DNA of 64,000 bases from contig JAGYLP010000007.1 in NCBI GenBank assembly GCA_018401015.1, positions 62,001 through 126,000 of the forward strand. Reading direction: 5' to 3'. Positions 8,336 to 16,979 of this stretch are shown here, piece after piece. This DNA is from Bacteroidales bacterium (GTDB lineage: Bacteria > Bacteroidota > Bacteroidia > Bacteroidales > M50B96). Each line of letters starts with the position of its first letter. Positions within the stretch are counted from its first letter, which is position 1. Below the pieces are notes generated by a model. The model was given only the letters and a program-made list of their open reading frames with translations, had not been told where the DNA came from and did no database searches. The position numbers and the translations under genes are program-made.

Positions 8336-9310
8336 CTATCGCAGGGTTAAAACGCTTCCCGCTTGGGGTTCCTGCAGCTCTCCTAACTGATTCATTGCTC
8401 TCAATTTCGCTTGCTTAATTCCATATTGCTGCGAAATTGAATAAAGGCTTTCTCCTTCTTGAACCACATGACTGCGAAACGCGCGAGATGCTTTATTGCG
8501 TTTAGGTTGCAAATACAAAATGGAACCCGGTTCGAGCTTATCGTGCTCATTCCGCTCATTGTATTTGGGTAATTGATAAGCCATCATATCTAATTCATCG
8601 GTTAGGGACTCAAACGTATCCCCTTCGCGAACGACGATGTATTTAATATTGTTGTTGTAATCAATCTTCCGGCGTTTACTCTGCGGAACGCTTATCTCTT
8701 CGGGTGATTCTCGACGAGATTCTTGCTTTTTTCGCTCAAAAAAATCATCGATTTCGGCTTCGATATCGTCCACTTCTTCATTAGACTGTTCCGATGCCAG
8801 GAATTCCGATTCGCCACGATCGTATCGATAGAGTTGATTCTCTTCAATTACCCTAATAAGCAATTCAGCATACTTCGGATTGGTTGCGTAACCCGCTTTC
8901 TTTAAACCAAATGCCCAACCCTTGTAATCGAGCGGATCTAACTCAAATAATCCCTGATAGCGTGAGCGCTTCAAAAATTCAGAGTGATCCAGGTAACTAT
9001 CTTCGACCTTGGTATATCGTCGAAAACATTCATCGCGCTCATCGTCGTCCTGATAATACGTTTTGCCTTTCCACTCAGGCCTGCATTTAATCCCAAAATG
9101 ATTTCGCGCTTTCCGGGCCAAATCAGAATTTCCAAAATTAGATTCCAATATGGCTTGGCCTAGTTTGATACTGGCTGGAATACCCGTTCGCTTCATTTCT
9201 TTTATAGCAATCTCGCGGTAGGTTTCAATATACTCTTCCTTCGAGATTTGCCCCATTAAACTACCTGGGATAAGCGCCAACAAGAAATAAACGATAATTC
9301 TATGATGCAT
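8336..9310 (-). CDS. Secreted N-acetylglucosaminidase with two LysM domains
   Basis: A 324-residue secreted protein. Residues 1-20 form a signal peptide (IIVYFLLALIPGSLMG). Residues ~23-170 are a glucosaminidase domain (PF01832) with the catalytic Glu at about E56 in LGQAILESNFGNS and the FGIKC segment. An acidic, charged linker follows, then LysM domains at about 223-270 and 279-324 that bind peptidoglycan. It likely trims the cell wall in the periplasm, like FlgJ-type or Atl-type enzymes. A TATTTTTG -7 box lies at 9364-9371 on the minus strand. Confidence 0.93.
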   Translation of the reverse strand: MHHRIIVYFLLALIPGSLMGQISKEEYIETYREIAIKEMKRTGIPASIKLGQAILESNFGNSDLARKARNHFGIKCRPEWKGKTYYQDDDERDECFRRYTKVEDSYLDHSEFLKRSRYQGLFELDPLDYKGWAFGLKKAGYATNPKYAELLIRVIEENQLYRYDRGESEFLASEQSNEEVDDIEAEIDDFFERKKQESRRESPEEISVPQSKRRKIDYNNNIKYIVVREGDTFESLTDELDMMAYQLPKYNERNEHDKLEPGSILYLQPKRNKASRAFRSHVVQEGESLYSISQQYGIKQAKLRAMNQLGELQEPQAGSVLTLR

Positions 9311-9363
9311 TGCGTAAGTTTTAATCTTGAAACTAAATTCAAACTAAAAAAGTTGTATCGCGG

Positions 9364-9371
9364 CAAAAATA
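9364..9371 (-). promoter_or_regulatory. -7 box before the glucosaminidase gene
   Basis: CAAAAATA on the plus strand reads TATTTTTG on the minus strand, a full TAnnTTTG match 54 bases before the ATG. No TTG is found at 19 bases. Confidence 0.5.
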
Positions 9372-9490
9372 ATAGAATCATCCAGCTTCAATTTCAATAG
9401 CTCATTTTTTTATCTTGCGCCCATTCCCGCTTTTGTTTATGTTCGTCCTGACATAGTATCGAACATTCTAACCACAAAAAGTTACCACCA

Positions 9491-11164
9491 ATGGGATTGT
9501 CTTCGTTCCCGGTATTTCGAATTTTTGTCGCCTTGACCTTTGGAACTCTACTCGCATTAGCAAATCCTGTCCAAGCACAAATACAGGAATGGTCGAACGC
9601 TCAAGAGTTCATCAAGAAACAAAACTATACCCATGCGCTTCCATTGCTGGAGAGCCTCCACCGAAGCTATCCGGCCGATCCTGCAATGACGTATGCCTAT
9701 GCACTATGTCTGACCGAACTCAGCATACAACCTGAAAAAGCAATTCAACTACTCAATGGGCTCGGAGCTCATGATTTCCAACCGAATCACCTGGCCATTC
9801 TAGGCAAAGCATACTTGCTTAATTATCAGCCAAATGAAGCCTATACTCATTTAAAAAACTTTGTTGACCGTGCTTCGGCTCGTGAGTTAAAAGAAACAAA
9901 GGCTCAAGAACACTTAGCAGCCGCTACGATTTTTTTGCAAGGCACCCAAGGATTTATGCGCCCAACAGCGACATTCATTGGAGAATGGAGATTTCCCGAA
10001 CTAGGCGAAAATTTGAAAACCTACCTCCAGCAGAATCTCATTCCCTTTCATCATGCCCCCATAAATTCGGAACTTAGTTTACACTTGATCCTGAACTCCC
10101 ATTTTGACCGTGATTTAAACTTGAACGATAATCAGACTAAAATCTTCATCGAAGGATCGGAAAACGGTATTTTCGAGTGCCTGCCAAATCAGCAAATACT
10201 AAATCCAGTCTTCATGACAGAAGGGAAGATACGATTTGCATGGAATGGTCCTGAAGGTTATGGAGGATTCGACCTGTACGAAATCAGCTACGATTCATTA
10301 GCGCAAAGCTGGAGCATGCCCAGAAACCTTGGGTTTCCATTGAATACACCCTACGACGAGATCCTTGCGTTCCCGGCTCTCGACTCGGATTTCTTGTTAG
10401 TGAGCAACCGAAACCACTCGCCGGAAACTTTTTCGCTTTACCTAATAAACCAGCAAGACACTCAATTGTATCAAGTTCCAGATAGCCTGCTAAGCGATTG
10501 GGCTGCTTTTCAATACCCGGAAAAGAAACTACATACCGAGAACGACAGTGCTGCAAACACCAACAGGTTTCCCCATCAGTATGTACAACAAACCAAAGAA
10601 CAGCTGAAGCAAATCATGTTAAAGTCCACCCAAATTCGACAGCAAGTTTTACTGGAGTACCTTCATCGGAAAAAAGAAATCGCTCAAGCAGAATTGAGCT
10701 TTGGTTCTTTTCGTTCCGAGGAAGAGCGAGACAGTTTGGAAAAGAAAATAGCGCTTTTACAAGAACAGCAATTGATCGTCAAAGAAAGAAGCAACTTTCT
10801 ATCCGATTATATCGAGCAGTTGAATCGAAGGCAGGATGCTGTTATTCAACTAGAAAGCTATATCGATTCCTTGAGCGGTAACTTAGACGCATTGAATCGG
10901 GCAGTGGATGAATTTTCGTCATCCATGAACGACTTAATTCATCCAACGAAAGAAATACTGCTGTATCAAAAAAGAATCGACCTTATCGATGCAAGATTCA
11001 ATAGCCTAAAAAAACGTATTGAAGAATTGAAACCCAATGAGCTTATCCTGAAAAATGAATATTTGCAAGAATTAGCAGAACAGGAAGCAGTTCGTCAGGA
11101 ACTAAAAACCATGGTGAAGCAGCTCGAATATTTGATTACTCAGCTTACTTACCTTCAAAACTAA
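9491..11164 (+). CDS. Envelope protein with TPR, PD40-like and coiled-coil regions
   Basis: A 557-residue protein with a signal peptide (residues 1-30, ending PVQAQ). TPR-like helices follow (~32-150). A beta region (~245-330) includes EGKIRFAWNGPEGYGGFDLYEI, close to the PD40 repeats of Bacteroidota OmpA/PD40 proteins. A long charged coiled coil fills ~370-557. There is no OmpA C-terminal domain, which usually ends such proteins. I do not recognise a function; by architecture it may be a periplasmic or surface scaffold. A terminator follows at 11249. Confidence 0.75.
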   Translation: MGLSSFPVFRIFVALTFGTLLALANPVQAQIQEWSNAQEFIKKQNYTHALPLLESLHRSYPADPAMTYAYALCLTELSIQPEKAIQLLNGLGAHDFQPNHLAILGKAYLLNYQPNEAYTHLKNFVDRASARELKETKAQEHLAAATIFLQGTQGFMRPTATFIGEWRFPELGENLKTYLQQNLIPFHHAPINSELSLHLILNSHFDRDLNLNDNQTKIFIEGSENGIFECLPNQQILNPVFMTEGKIRFAWNGPEGYGGFDLYEISYDSLAQSWSMPRNLGFPLNTPYDEILAFPALDSDFLLVSNRNHSPETFSLYLINQQDTQLYQVPDSLLSDWAAFQYPEKKLHTENDSAANTNRFPHQYVQQTKEQLKQIMLKSTQIRQQVLLEYLHRKKEIAQAELSFGSFRSEEERDSLEKKIALLQEQQLIVKERSNFLSDYIEQLNRRQDAVIQLESYIDSLSGNLDALNRAVDEFSSSMNDLIHPTKEILLYQKRIDLIDARFNSLKKRIEELKPNELILKNEYLQELAEQEAVRQELKTMVKQLEYLITQLTYLQN

Positions 11165-11248
11165 GCCTGCCCAGAGCAAACGGATTATCTTTTCAAAAAT
11201 TAAAGAAAAACTCCCTCCCAATAAGGCTTATTCTATTAATTTAGCAGA

Positions 11249-11280
11249 GGCTTTAAACTAGAATTAAAGCCATCATTTTT
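11249..11280 (+). terminator. Hairpin terminator after the TPR/PD40 gene
   Basis: GGCTTTAA (11249-11256) pairs perfectly with TTAAAGCC (11264-11271) over a 7-base loop, followed by CATCATTTTT. It lies in the gap before nfeD. Confidence 0.65.
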
Positions 11281-11307
11281 CCGCTATTCAAACAAAGATA
11301 AATTGCT

Positions 11308-11772
11308 ATGGTGCTAACCATCATTCTTTTAATCGTTTTTGGAGTTTTTCTGATTCTCCTCGAATTTTTTGTTGTACCCGGCGTGACCATTGCCGGAATT
11401 GGCGGATTGCTTTTAATCATAGCGGGAATATATTTTGCTTACGAGAGTTTTCCTCCTCCCATAGGTCATTACTTTCTTACCGGAAGCATTTTTTTAATCG
11501 TTGGGTTGGTCTATTATGCGCTTCGGTCGAAAACCTGGAATCGTTTAGGCCTTAAGAATAGCATCGATAGTAAAGTCGATACTCACAACGAAGAAGATTT
11601 TAAAGTCGGTGATGCAGGGATTTGTCTTACCCGACTCGCACCAGCCGGTAAAGTGATGGTGAATGAAAAATCAATCGAAGCACAATCCATATCAGGATTC
11701 CTCGACCCCAAAGAACATATTGAGGTGGTTCAGGTTCTATCGAATAAATTAATTGTTAAACGAAAAATATAA
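11308..11772 (+). CDS. NfeD family membrane protein (short form)
   Basis: A 154-residue protein with three hydrophobic helices (about 2-20, 24-45 and 52-70) and a C-terminal OB-fold of about 65 residues (KVGDAGICLTRLAPAGKVMVNE). This is the short NfeD type without the serine protease domain. Its partner FloA starts 3 bases downstream, the conserved arrangement in which NfeD binds a flotillin-like protein in membrane microdomains. Confidence 0.9.
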   Translation: MVLTIILLIVFGVFLILLEFFVVPGVTIAGIGGLLLIIAGIYFAYESFPPPIGHYFLTGSIFLIVGLVYYALRSKTWNRLGLKNSIDSKVDTHNEEDFKVGDAGICLTRLAPAGKVMVNEKSIEAQSISGFLDPKEHIEVVQVLSNKLIVKRKI

Positions 11773-11775
11773 CTT

Positions 11776-12768
11776 ATGCTAACAGGACTTACGTTTTACG
11801 CTGTTGTTATCGTACTGATAATAATTGCTTTATGGGTACTTTTTTATTTTGTACCACTAGGCCTATGGTTTCAGGCCCTTCTTTCCGATGTGCGTGTGCC
11901 ACTCATTCAGCTAATTTTCATGCGTTGGAGAAAAGTGCCGCCTGCTGTTATTGTGAATGCCCTCATCGAAGGTAAAAAAGCCGGAATCGATTTGAATCAC
12001 AATAATTTGGAAGCCCACTACCTGGCCGGTGGGCGAGTCGAGAAGGTTGTCCATGCGCTGGTTTCCGCTTCCAAAGCCAATCTCGACCTAAGTTTTAACA
12101 TGGCTACCGCCATCGACTTGGCCGGTCGCGATGTGTTTGAAGCAGTGCAAATGTCGGTAAACCCGAAAGTAATTAATACTCCGCCGGTTACCGCCGTTGC
12201 GAAAGATGGTATTCAGCTCATTACCAAAGCACGGGTTACGGTTCGAGCCAATATCCGTCAGTTAGTGGGTGGTGCTGGCGAAGAAACCATCCTGGCAAGG
12301 GTAGGAGAGGGAATCGTTTCTTCTATCGGATCTTCGTCCTCGCACAAAGCAGTACTCGAAAATCCAGACTCTATCTCTAAATTAGTCCTCGACAAAGGAC
12401 TCGATGCCGGAACTGCTTTCGAGATTCTATCCATCGATATAGCCGATATCGATATCGGGAAAAACATTGGAGCAGTGCTTCAAATTGATCAGGCGAATGC
12501 CGATAAAAACATTGCCCAGGCTAAAGCCGAAGAGCGCAGAGCAATGGCTATTGCTTATGAACAGGAAATGAAAGCCAAAGCGCAAGAAGCTCGAGCTAAA
12601 GTTATTCTCGCCGAAGCCGAAATCCCGAAATCCATTGCGCAGGCATTCAATAATGGGAACATCGGAATAATGGATTATATGAAATACCGGAACATCGAAG
12701 CCGATACCGAAATGCGCCAATCTATAGCCGATAACCCGGAACCAGAAGATGATGAACCCATAAAATAA
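11776..12768 (+). CDS. floA: Flotillin-like protein FloA
   Basis: A 330-residue membrane scaffold. A single N-terminal membrane helix (~4-28) is followed by a short hairpin, then the SPFH-like region of the FloA/YqfA family (PF12127). Signature stretches include [33 protein letters not shown] and [21 protein letters not shown]. An Ala/Glu-rich coiled coil follows (~240-290). It likely organises membrane microdomains with the adjacent NfeD. A terminator follows. Confidence 0.94.
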   Translation: MLTGLTFYAVVIVLIIIALWVLFYFVPLGLWFQALLSDVRVPLIQLIFMRWRKVPPAVIVNALIEGKKAGIDLNHNNLEAHYLAGGRVEKVVHALVSASKANLDLSFNMATAIDLAGRDVFEAVQMSVNPKVINTPPVTAVAKDGIQLITKARVTVRANIRQLVGGAGEETILARVGEGIVSSIGSSSSHKAVLENPDSISKLVLDKGLDAGTAFEILSIDIADIDIGKNIGAVLQIDQANADKNIAQAKAEERRAMAIAYEQEMKAKAQEARAKVILAEAEIPKSIAQAFNNGNIGIMDYMKYRNIEADTEMRQSIADNPEPEDDEPIK

Positions 12769-12787
12769 ATTCTTCTAACGATAAGCC

Positions 12788-12817
12788 TTGAAGAAGGCAA
12801 GCTCTTTCGTACTTTTG
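12788..12817 (+). promoter_or_regulatory. Promoter of the M16 peptidase, inside a terminator loop
   Basis: TTG at 12788-12790, a 19-base spacer and TACTTTTG at 12810-12817 match the Bacteroidota promoter. The -7 box lies in the loop of the floA terminator. A transcript starting near 12824 carries only the right arm and so escapes termination. Confidence 0.8.
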
Positions 12818-12848
12818 CCCGCCAAAAAACCGAAGGCTTGCCTTTTTT
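12794..12848 (+). terminator. Terminator of nfeD-floA
   Basis: AAGGCAAGC (12794-12802) pairs with GCTTGCCTT (12836-12844), followed by T residues. The loop of 33 bases holds the -7 box of the next gene. Confidence 0.6.
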
Positions 12849-12860
12849 ATTTCCATACCT

Positions 12861-14096
12861 ATGATAAACTACGAAAAATATACCCTTGAAAACGGATTAA
12901 ACGTAATCTTGAATCACGATCCTCATACGCCGCTAGTGCACGTTAATTTGCTCTATCGGGTGGGAGCCAAACACGAAAACCCGGAAAGAACAGGATTTGC
13001 TCATCTCTTTGAACACCTCATGTTCTCAGGGTCTAAGCATGTTCCGGATTACGATAAAGTAGTGCAGGAAGTAGGAGGGGAAAACAACGCTTTTACGAAC
13101 AACGATTTTACAAATTACTATATAAGCCTTCCGGCCGAAAATATCGAAACAGCCCTATGGGTCGAGTCCGATCGAATGATGCATCTGAACATCAATCAGC
13201 AGTCGCTTAAGGTGCAGCAAGGTGTGGTAATCGAAGAATTTAAACAACGCTACCTGAATCAACCCTATGGCGATGTATGGTTGCTCTTGCGCCCCCTGGC
13301 TTATACCACCCATCCCTACCAATGGGCTACCATAGGGAAAGATATTCGACACATCGAAGACGCTCGCCTGGAAGATGTCCACGATTTTTACGACCGTTTC
13401 TATCAACCCGGAAGAGCCATTCTAAGTATCAGCGGTAATTTTCAACCCTCCCAAATCAAAGCACAGGTAGAAAAATGGTTTGCCGATATCCCCGGAAAAT
13501 CAACGGAAACTTCTTCCTATTTGCCAGAACCAATCCAAGAGGTAGAACGAATTCATACGGTACACCGAAAGGTCGATTATGATGCTATTTACATGGCATT
13601 CCACATGTGTGAAAGAAAAAATCCCCTTTTCTACCAGTTCGACCTCTTATCCGATATCCTTTCCACCGGCAAATCGTCCCGATTGTATCAGGAGCTAATT
13701 CAAAAACAGCGACTATTTTCCGAACTCAATGCTTGGATCACTGGCGATGAGGATCCGGGGCTTTTCATTATCTCGGGCATCCTCATGAAAGGTGTTTCGC
13801 CGGAAAAAGCGAAAGAGGCTATCTGGAAAGAATTAGAACGATTACACACCGCTCCTCCCACCGAAGCTGAATTAGCGAAAGTGAAAACTAAATTGGAATC
13901 AAACACCCGATTTGGTGAAACGAGCGCTCTCAACAGAGCTATGAGTCTGGGTTACTTCGAAATGCTGGGAGATATCGAACTCATCAATACAGATTTAAAT
14001 CATTATCAGTCGATTACTTCTGCCAACTTACTAGCTACCGCAAAGAGGTATTTTGTGCCGGGCAACCTCTCCACACTGTACTATCTGGCCGATTAA
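12861..14096 (+). CDS. M16 family zinc metallopeptidase
   Basis: A 411-residue protease of the pitrilysin/processing-peptidase family. The inverted zinc motif HxxEH is at H48-E51-H52 (AHLFEHLMFSGS), with the third ligand glutamate near E125 in VVIEEFKQR. The C-terminal half is the second M16 domain. The length fits a single-chain half that works as a dimer or with an inactive partner; no partner gene is adjacent. There is no signal peptide, so it may be cytoplasmic. Its stop overlaps the convergent methylase gene by 4 bases. Confidence 0.94.
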   Translation: MINYEKYTLENGLNVILNHDPHTPLVHVNLLYRVGAKHENPERTGFAHLFEHLMFSGSKHVPDYDKVVQEVGGENNAFTNNDFTNYYISLPAENIETALWVESDRMMHLNINQQSLKVQQGVVIEEFKQRYLNQPYGDVWLLLRPLAYTTHPYQWATIGKDIRHIEDARLEDVHDFYDRFYQPGRAILSISGNFQPSQIKAQVEKWFADIPGKSTETSSYLPEPIQEVERIHTVHRKVDYDAIYMAFHMCERKNPLFYQFDLLSDILSTGKSSRLYQELIQKQRLFSELNAWITGDEDPGLFIISGILMKGVSPEKAKEAIWKELERLHTAPPTEAELAKVKTKLESNTRFGETSALNRAMSLGYFEMLGDIELINTDLNHYQSITSANLLATAKRYFVPGNLSTLYYLAD

Positions 14097-14800
14097 CGAC
14101 CTAATAAAAAGATACTTGGCTGTTTGTGTAAATCGACCTTTTGTTTACGCCAGTCCGAAATGGGTTTGGTGGCAATGAATTCGTCGGGAAGGGTTATGTT
14201 TTTTGCAATACAAAGTAATAAGCCTGGTTTGCAAATGGATAGGATATCCTCCAGCAAAGGATTGTTGCGATAAGGAGCTTCGATGAATAAGTGTGTGCTA
14301 CCAGACTGTTCGATGCTGCGCTCAATTTCTCGCAAAGCACGCTGCCGTTCTCCTTTCGGAATGGGCAAATAACCATGAAAAACAAAGGATTGTCCGTTCA
14401 GGCCCGAGGCCATTAAGGCTAGAAATAAACTGCTGGGACCTACCAATGGAATAACTTGAATGGCATTCCGGTGTGCAAGCCGAACCAATTCGCTTCCCGG
14501 ATCGGCAATACCCGGGCATCCGGCCTCAGAAATAATTCCCATCGACTCACCCGTAAGAATAACCTGAATCATTTTTTCTACTTCGCGAAAAGGAGTGTGT
14601 TTATCCAACACATAAAAGTACAAGTCGTCGATAATGATTTCCGGGTTCAGCTTTTTCAGAAACCGGCGAGCTGTTCGAACATTTTCGACTGCAAAGTGCC
14701 TGCATGTCTCAACAGATGAAACGATATCGGCCGGAAGTACACTCTGCCAATTATCAGAACCTAAGGTATTGGGAATTAGAAAAATGTTTCCGCGCATCAT
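14093..14800 (-). CDS. RsmI-like SAM-dependent methyltransferase (tetrapyrrole methylase fold)
   Basis: A 235-residue protein of the COG0313 group. It has the GESMGIISEAGCPGIADPGSELV motif (split here as GISEAGCPGIADPG) and the PLVGPSSLFLALMASGLNGQSFVFHGYLP region, as in 16S rRNA 2'-O-methyltransferase RsmI. It is shorter than RsmI (about 280 residues) and lacks its C-terminal extension, so the rRNA target is an inference. Its ATG overlaps the end of rpe by 4 bases (ATGA), so translation is probably coupled. Confidence 0.85.
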   Translation of the reverse strand: MMRGNIFLIPNTLGSDNWQSVLPADIVSSVETCRHFAVENVRTARRFLKKLNPEIIIDDLYFYVLDKHTPFREVEKMIQVILTGESMGIISEAGCPGIADPGSELVRLAHRNAIQVIPLVGPSSLFLALMASGLNGQSFVFHGYLPIPKGERQRALREIERSIEQSGSTHLFIEAPYRNNPLLEDILSICKPGLLLCIAKNITLPDEFIATKPISDWRKQKVDLHKQPSIFLLGR

Positions 14801-15453
14801 GCCAACTCCTTCAGCATTTGGATTGTCGCTTCCGGATTGGGAGAGCCAAAAACATAGCTCCCTGCAACCAAAACATCCGCTCCAGCTTCCACTAATAAAG
14901 GTGCAGTTTGTTGATCGACTCCACCATCTACTTCAATAAGTGCCTTCGACCCGCTAGCGGCAATCATCTCGCGCAAAGCTTCAATCTTTTTAAGCGTATG
15001 TGGAATAAACTTTTGCCCGCCAAAACCAGGATTAACCGACATGATTAATACGAGATCCAATTCAGGAAGAATGGATTCCAGCAAATGAACCGGACTGTGA
15101 GGGTTGAGCGATACTCCCGCTTTCATCCCCAGGGATTTAATCTCCTGAATGCATCGATGTAAATGAGTAACCGCTTCGTAGTGTACGGTTAGTATATTCG
15201 ATCCAACTTGCTGGAATTCTTTCAAATAGCGTTCGGGTTGAACAATCATTAAATGCACATCGAGAGGCTTTATGGCCTTACTGGCAATGTGTTGGATAAT
15301 GGGCATCCCAAAGGAAATATTCGGAACAAACAAACCGTCCATAACATCCAAATGAAACCAATCGGCTTTACTGCGATTAATCATGTCAATTTCGCGGTCG
15401 AGCTGACCAAAATTTGCCGACAACATCGACGGTGCAATTAAATGGTTTTTCAT
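14797..15453 (-). CDS. rpe: Ribulose-phosphate 3-epimerase
   Basis: A 218-residue TIM-barrel enzyme that interconverts ribulose 5-phosphate and xylulose 5-phosphate in the pentose phosphate pathway. Motifs are APSMLSANFG, the metal-site WFHLDVMDGLFVPN, MSVNPGFGGQKF and EVDGGVD. I chose ATG 15453 because the longer frame to 15489 would begin inside a well-formed promoter. It is first in a two-gene unit with the RsmI-like methylase. Confidence 0.96.
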   Translation of the reverse strand: MKNHLIAPSMLSANFGQLDREIDMINRSKADWFHLDVMDGLFVPNISFGMPIIQHIASKAIKPLDVHLMIVQPERYLKEFQQVGSNILTVHYEAVTHLHRCIQEIKSLGMKAGVSLNPHSPVHLLESILPELDLVLIMSVNPGFGGQKFIPHTLKKIEALREMIAASGSKALIEVDGGVDQQTAPLLVEAGADVLVAGSYVFGSPNPEATIQMLKELA

Positions 15454-15470
15454 CACTTCTGAGTTTGGAG

Positions 15471-15500
15471 CAAAGGTAATCCTTCCCACTAATTCATCAA
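15471..15500 (-). promoter_or_regulatory. Promoter of rpe
   Basis: On the minus strand TTG (15500-15498), a 19-base spacer and TACCTTTG (15478-15471) form a full Bacteroidota promoter, 17 bases before the ATG at 15453. Confidence 0.82.
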
Positions 15501-15650
15501 GGGGCTAGCGAATACGCGATTTCAAATTATTCCTTCTAATCCTGCTTTAAAAGCTCATGAACAAACACTAATTTTACTGGCGTGTCTATGTCGATCCCAA
15601 ATCGGATAGACTTTCTTTTTTCACTACAATAACCAGTTGAATTTCAAAGC

Positions 15651-16583
15651 ATGAGAAGAAAAATATCCCTTTTATCAGGTCTCATTTTATCGATAATAAT
15701 GATGAGTTCATGTAATAATATGTCCGTTCAGGATGGATACATTCCGGTCGATGGAGGAAACGTTTATTATCAGGCCTTCGGTCTGGATAAAAAGAATACT
15801 CCCCTTGTTGTGGTTCATGGTGGTCCCGGTGTACCACATAACTATCTTTTGGGGCTGCAAAAATTGGCCGATGAACGCCCCGTAATCTTTTACGACCAAC
15901 TTGGATGTGGGCAATCCGATCCGATTCAGAAAGTTGAAGGAATCGACCCAAATCGCTTCATCATTGAATTGCATCAAGTGGTAACCCATTTAGAACTGGA
16001 GAAGTATTACTTGCTGGGGCAATCCTGGGGAAGTTATGTTGTTGCGAGTTACCTGCATCATTATCAACCAGAAGGAGTGCAAAAAGTGGTCTTCTCGGCT
16101 CCCTATTTTAGTACCGCATTGTGGCAAAACGATGTAGCACATTTAATTGCTCAACTCCCTCCGGAAACACAAAAAACAATTAGCGATCACGAATCAAGTG
16201 GGGTCTTCAATTCTCAGGCGTATCAGGAAGCAATGATGGTTTTTTACCAAAAACACGTCTGCAACCTCGATCCGTGGCCCGAGAACTTAATGGACAGCTT
16301 CGATCAAATTAATACCGATTTATATGAATACATGTGGGGACCAAGCGAATTTACCATTAACGGCCTGCTTCAGGATGCCGACCTTACCCCAAGTTTACGC
16401 GATCTACCTTTTGAGTCTTTAATAACCGTAGGAGAATTCGACGAAGTGAGCATTGAAACAGCAAGACACTATGAAAACCTTTTACCCAATGCCCGATTAG
16501 TCATCTTTTCAGGAAATACCCATTCTCACCATATCGAGTCGGAAGAAAAATACCTTCAAACTCTTCGTGATTTTTTAAAATAA
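15651..16583 (+). CDS. Proline iminopeptidase-like alpha/beta hydrolase, lipoprotein
   Basis: A 310-residue alpha/beta hydrolase. The N-terminus is a lipoprotein signal (IIMMSSC, lipidated Cys near residue 21). HGGPG is the oxyanion motif of the S33 family, YDQLGCGQSDP follows, and the nucleophile is S125 in LGQSWGS. The acid and base are likely the Asp in GEFDEVS and a His in GNTHSHHIE. It probably cleaves N-terminal proline or similar amides in the periplasm or at the outer membrane. DUF2750 and cinA follow with 10- and 11-base gaps, suggesting one operon. Confidence 0.92.
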   Translation: MRRKISLLSGLILSIIMMSSCNNMSVQDGYIPVDGGNVYYQAFGLDKKNTPLVVVHGGPGVPHNYLLGLQKLADERPVIFYDQLGCGQSDPIQKVEGIDPNRFIIELHQVVTHLELEKYYLLGQSWGSYVVASYLHHYQPEGVQKVVFSAPYFSTALWQNDVAHLIAQLPPETQKTISDHESSGVFNSQAYQEAMMVFYQKHVCNLDPWPENLMDSFDQINTDLYEYMWGPSEFTINGLLQDADLTPSLRDLPFESLITVGEFDEVSIETARHYENLLPNARLVIFSGNTHSHHIESEEKYLQTLRDFLK

Positions 16584-16593
16584 TATCCAAACT

Positions 16594-16968
16594 ATGAAAT
16601 CTGCCTACACGGCCGAGGACCCTATTCGTTATCAATACCTGATAGAAAAAGTGGTTGAATTCGGCGAAATTTGGCTTTTGCAAGCCCGCGAAGGACTATT
16701 TGCCATGATGGAGGATAGCACTGGTCAAGAGTATTTGCCCGTTTGGCCGGAAAAAGAATTTGCAGCGCTGTTTAGCAGCGACGACTGGGACGGTTACCAA
16801 CCGGAACCTATGCCTCTTTTCGAATTCAACTCCTGGCTCAAAGAACTAGAAGAAGATGAAATCAAAATTGCAGCCTTCCCCAATCGCCCGGAAAGCATCA
16901 TCCCTCTGCACGCTTCAGAAATAAAATTCCACCTCGAAACGGAATACAAACGTCAACACCCAAAATAG
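16594..16968 (+). CDS. DUF2750 domain protein
   Basis: A 124-residue cytoplasmic protein. The pattern RYQYLIEKVVEFGEIWLL, LPVWPEKEFAALF, WDGYQPEPMPLFEFNSWL and IKIAAFPNRPESIIPL matches DUF2750. No function is established for the family. It sits between a hydrolase lipoprotein and cinA with very short gaps and is probably cotranscribed with them. Confidence 0.82.
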   Translation: MKSAYTAEDPIRYQYLIEKVVEFGEIWLLQAREGLFAMMEDSTGQEYLPVWPEKEFAALFSSDDWDGYQPEPMPLFEFNSWLKELEEDEIKIAAFPNRPESIIPLHASEIKFHLETEYKRQHPK

Positions 16969-16979
16969 GAAGCCTTTAC

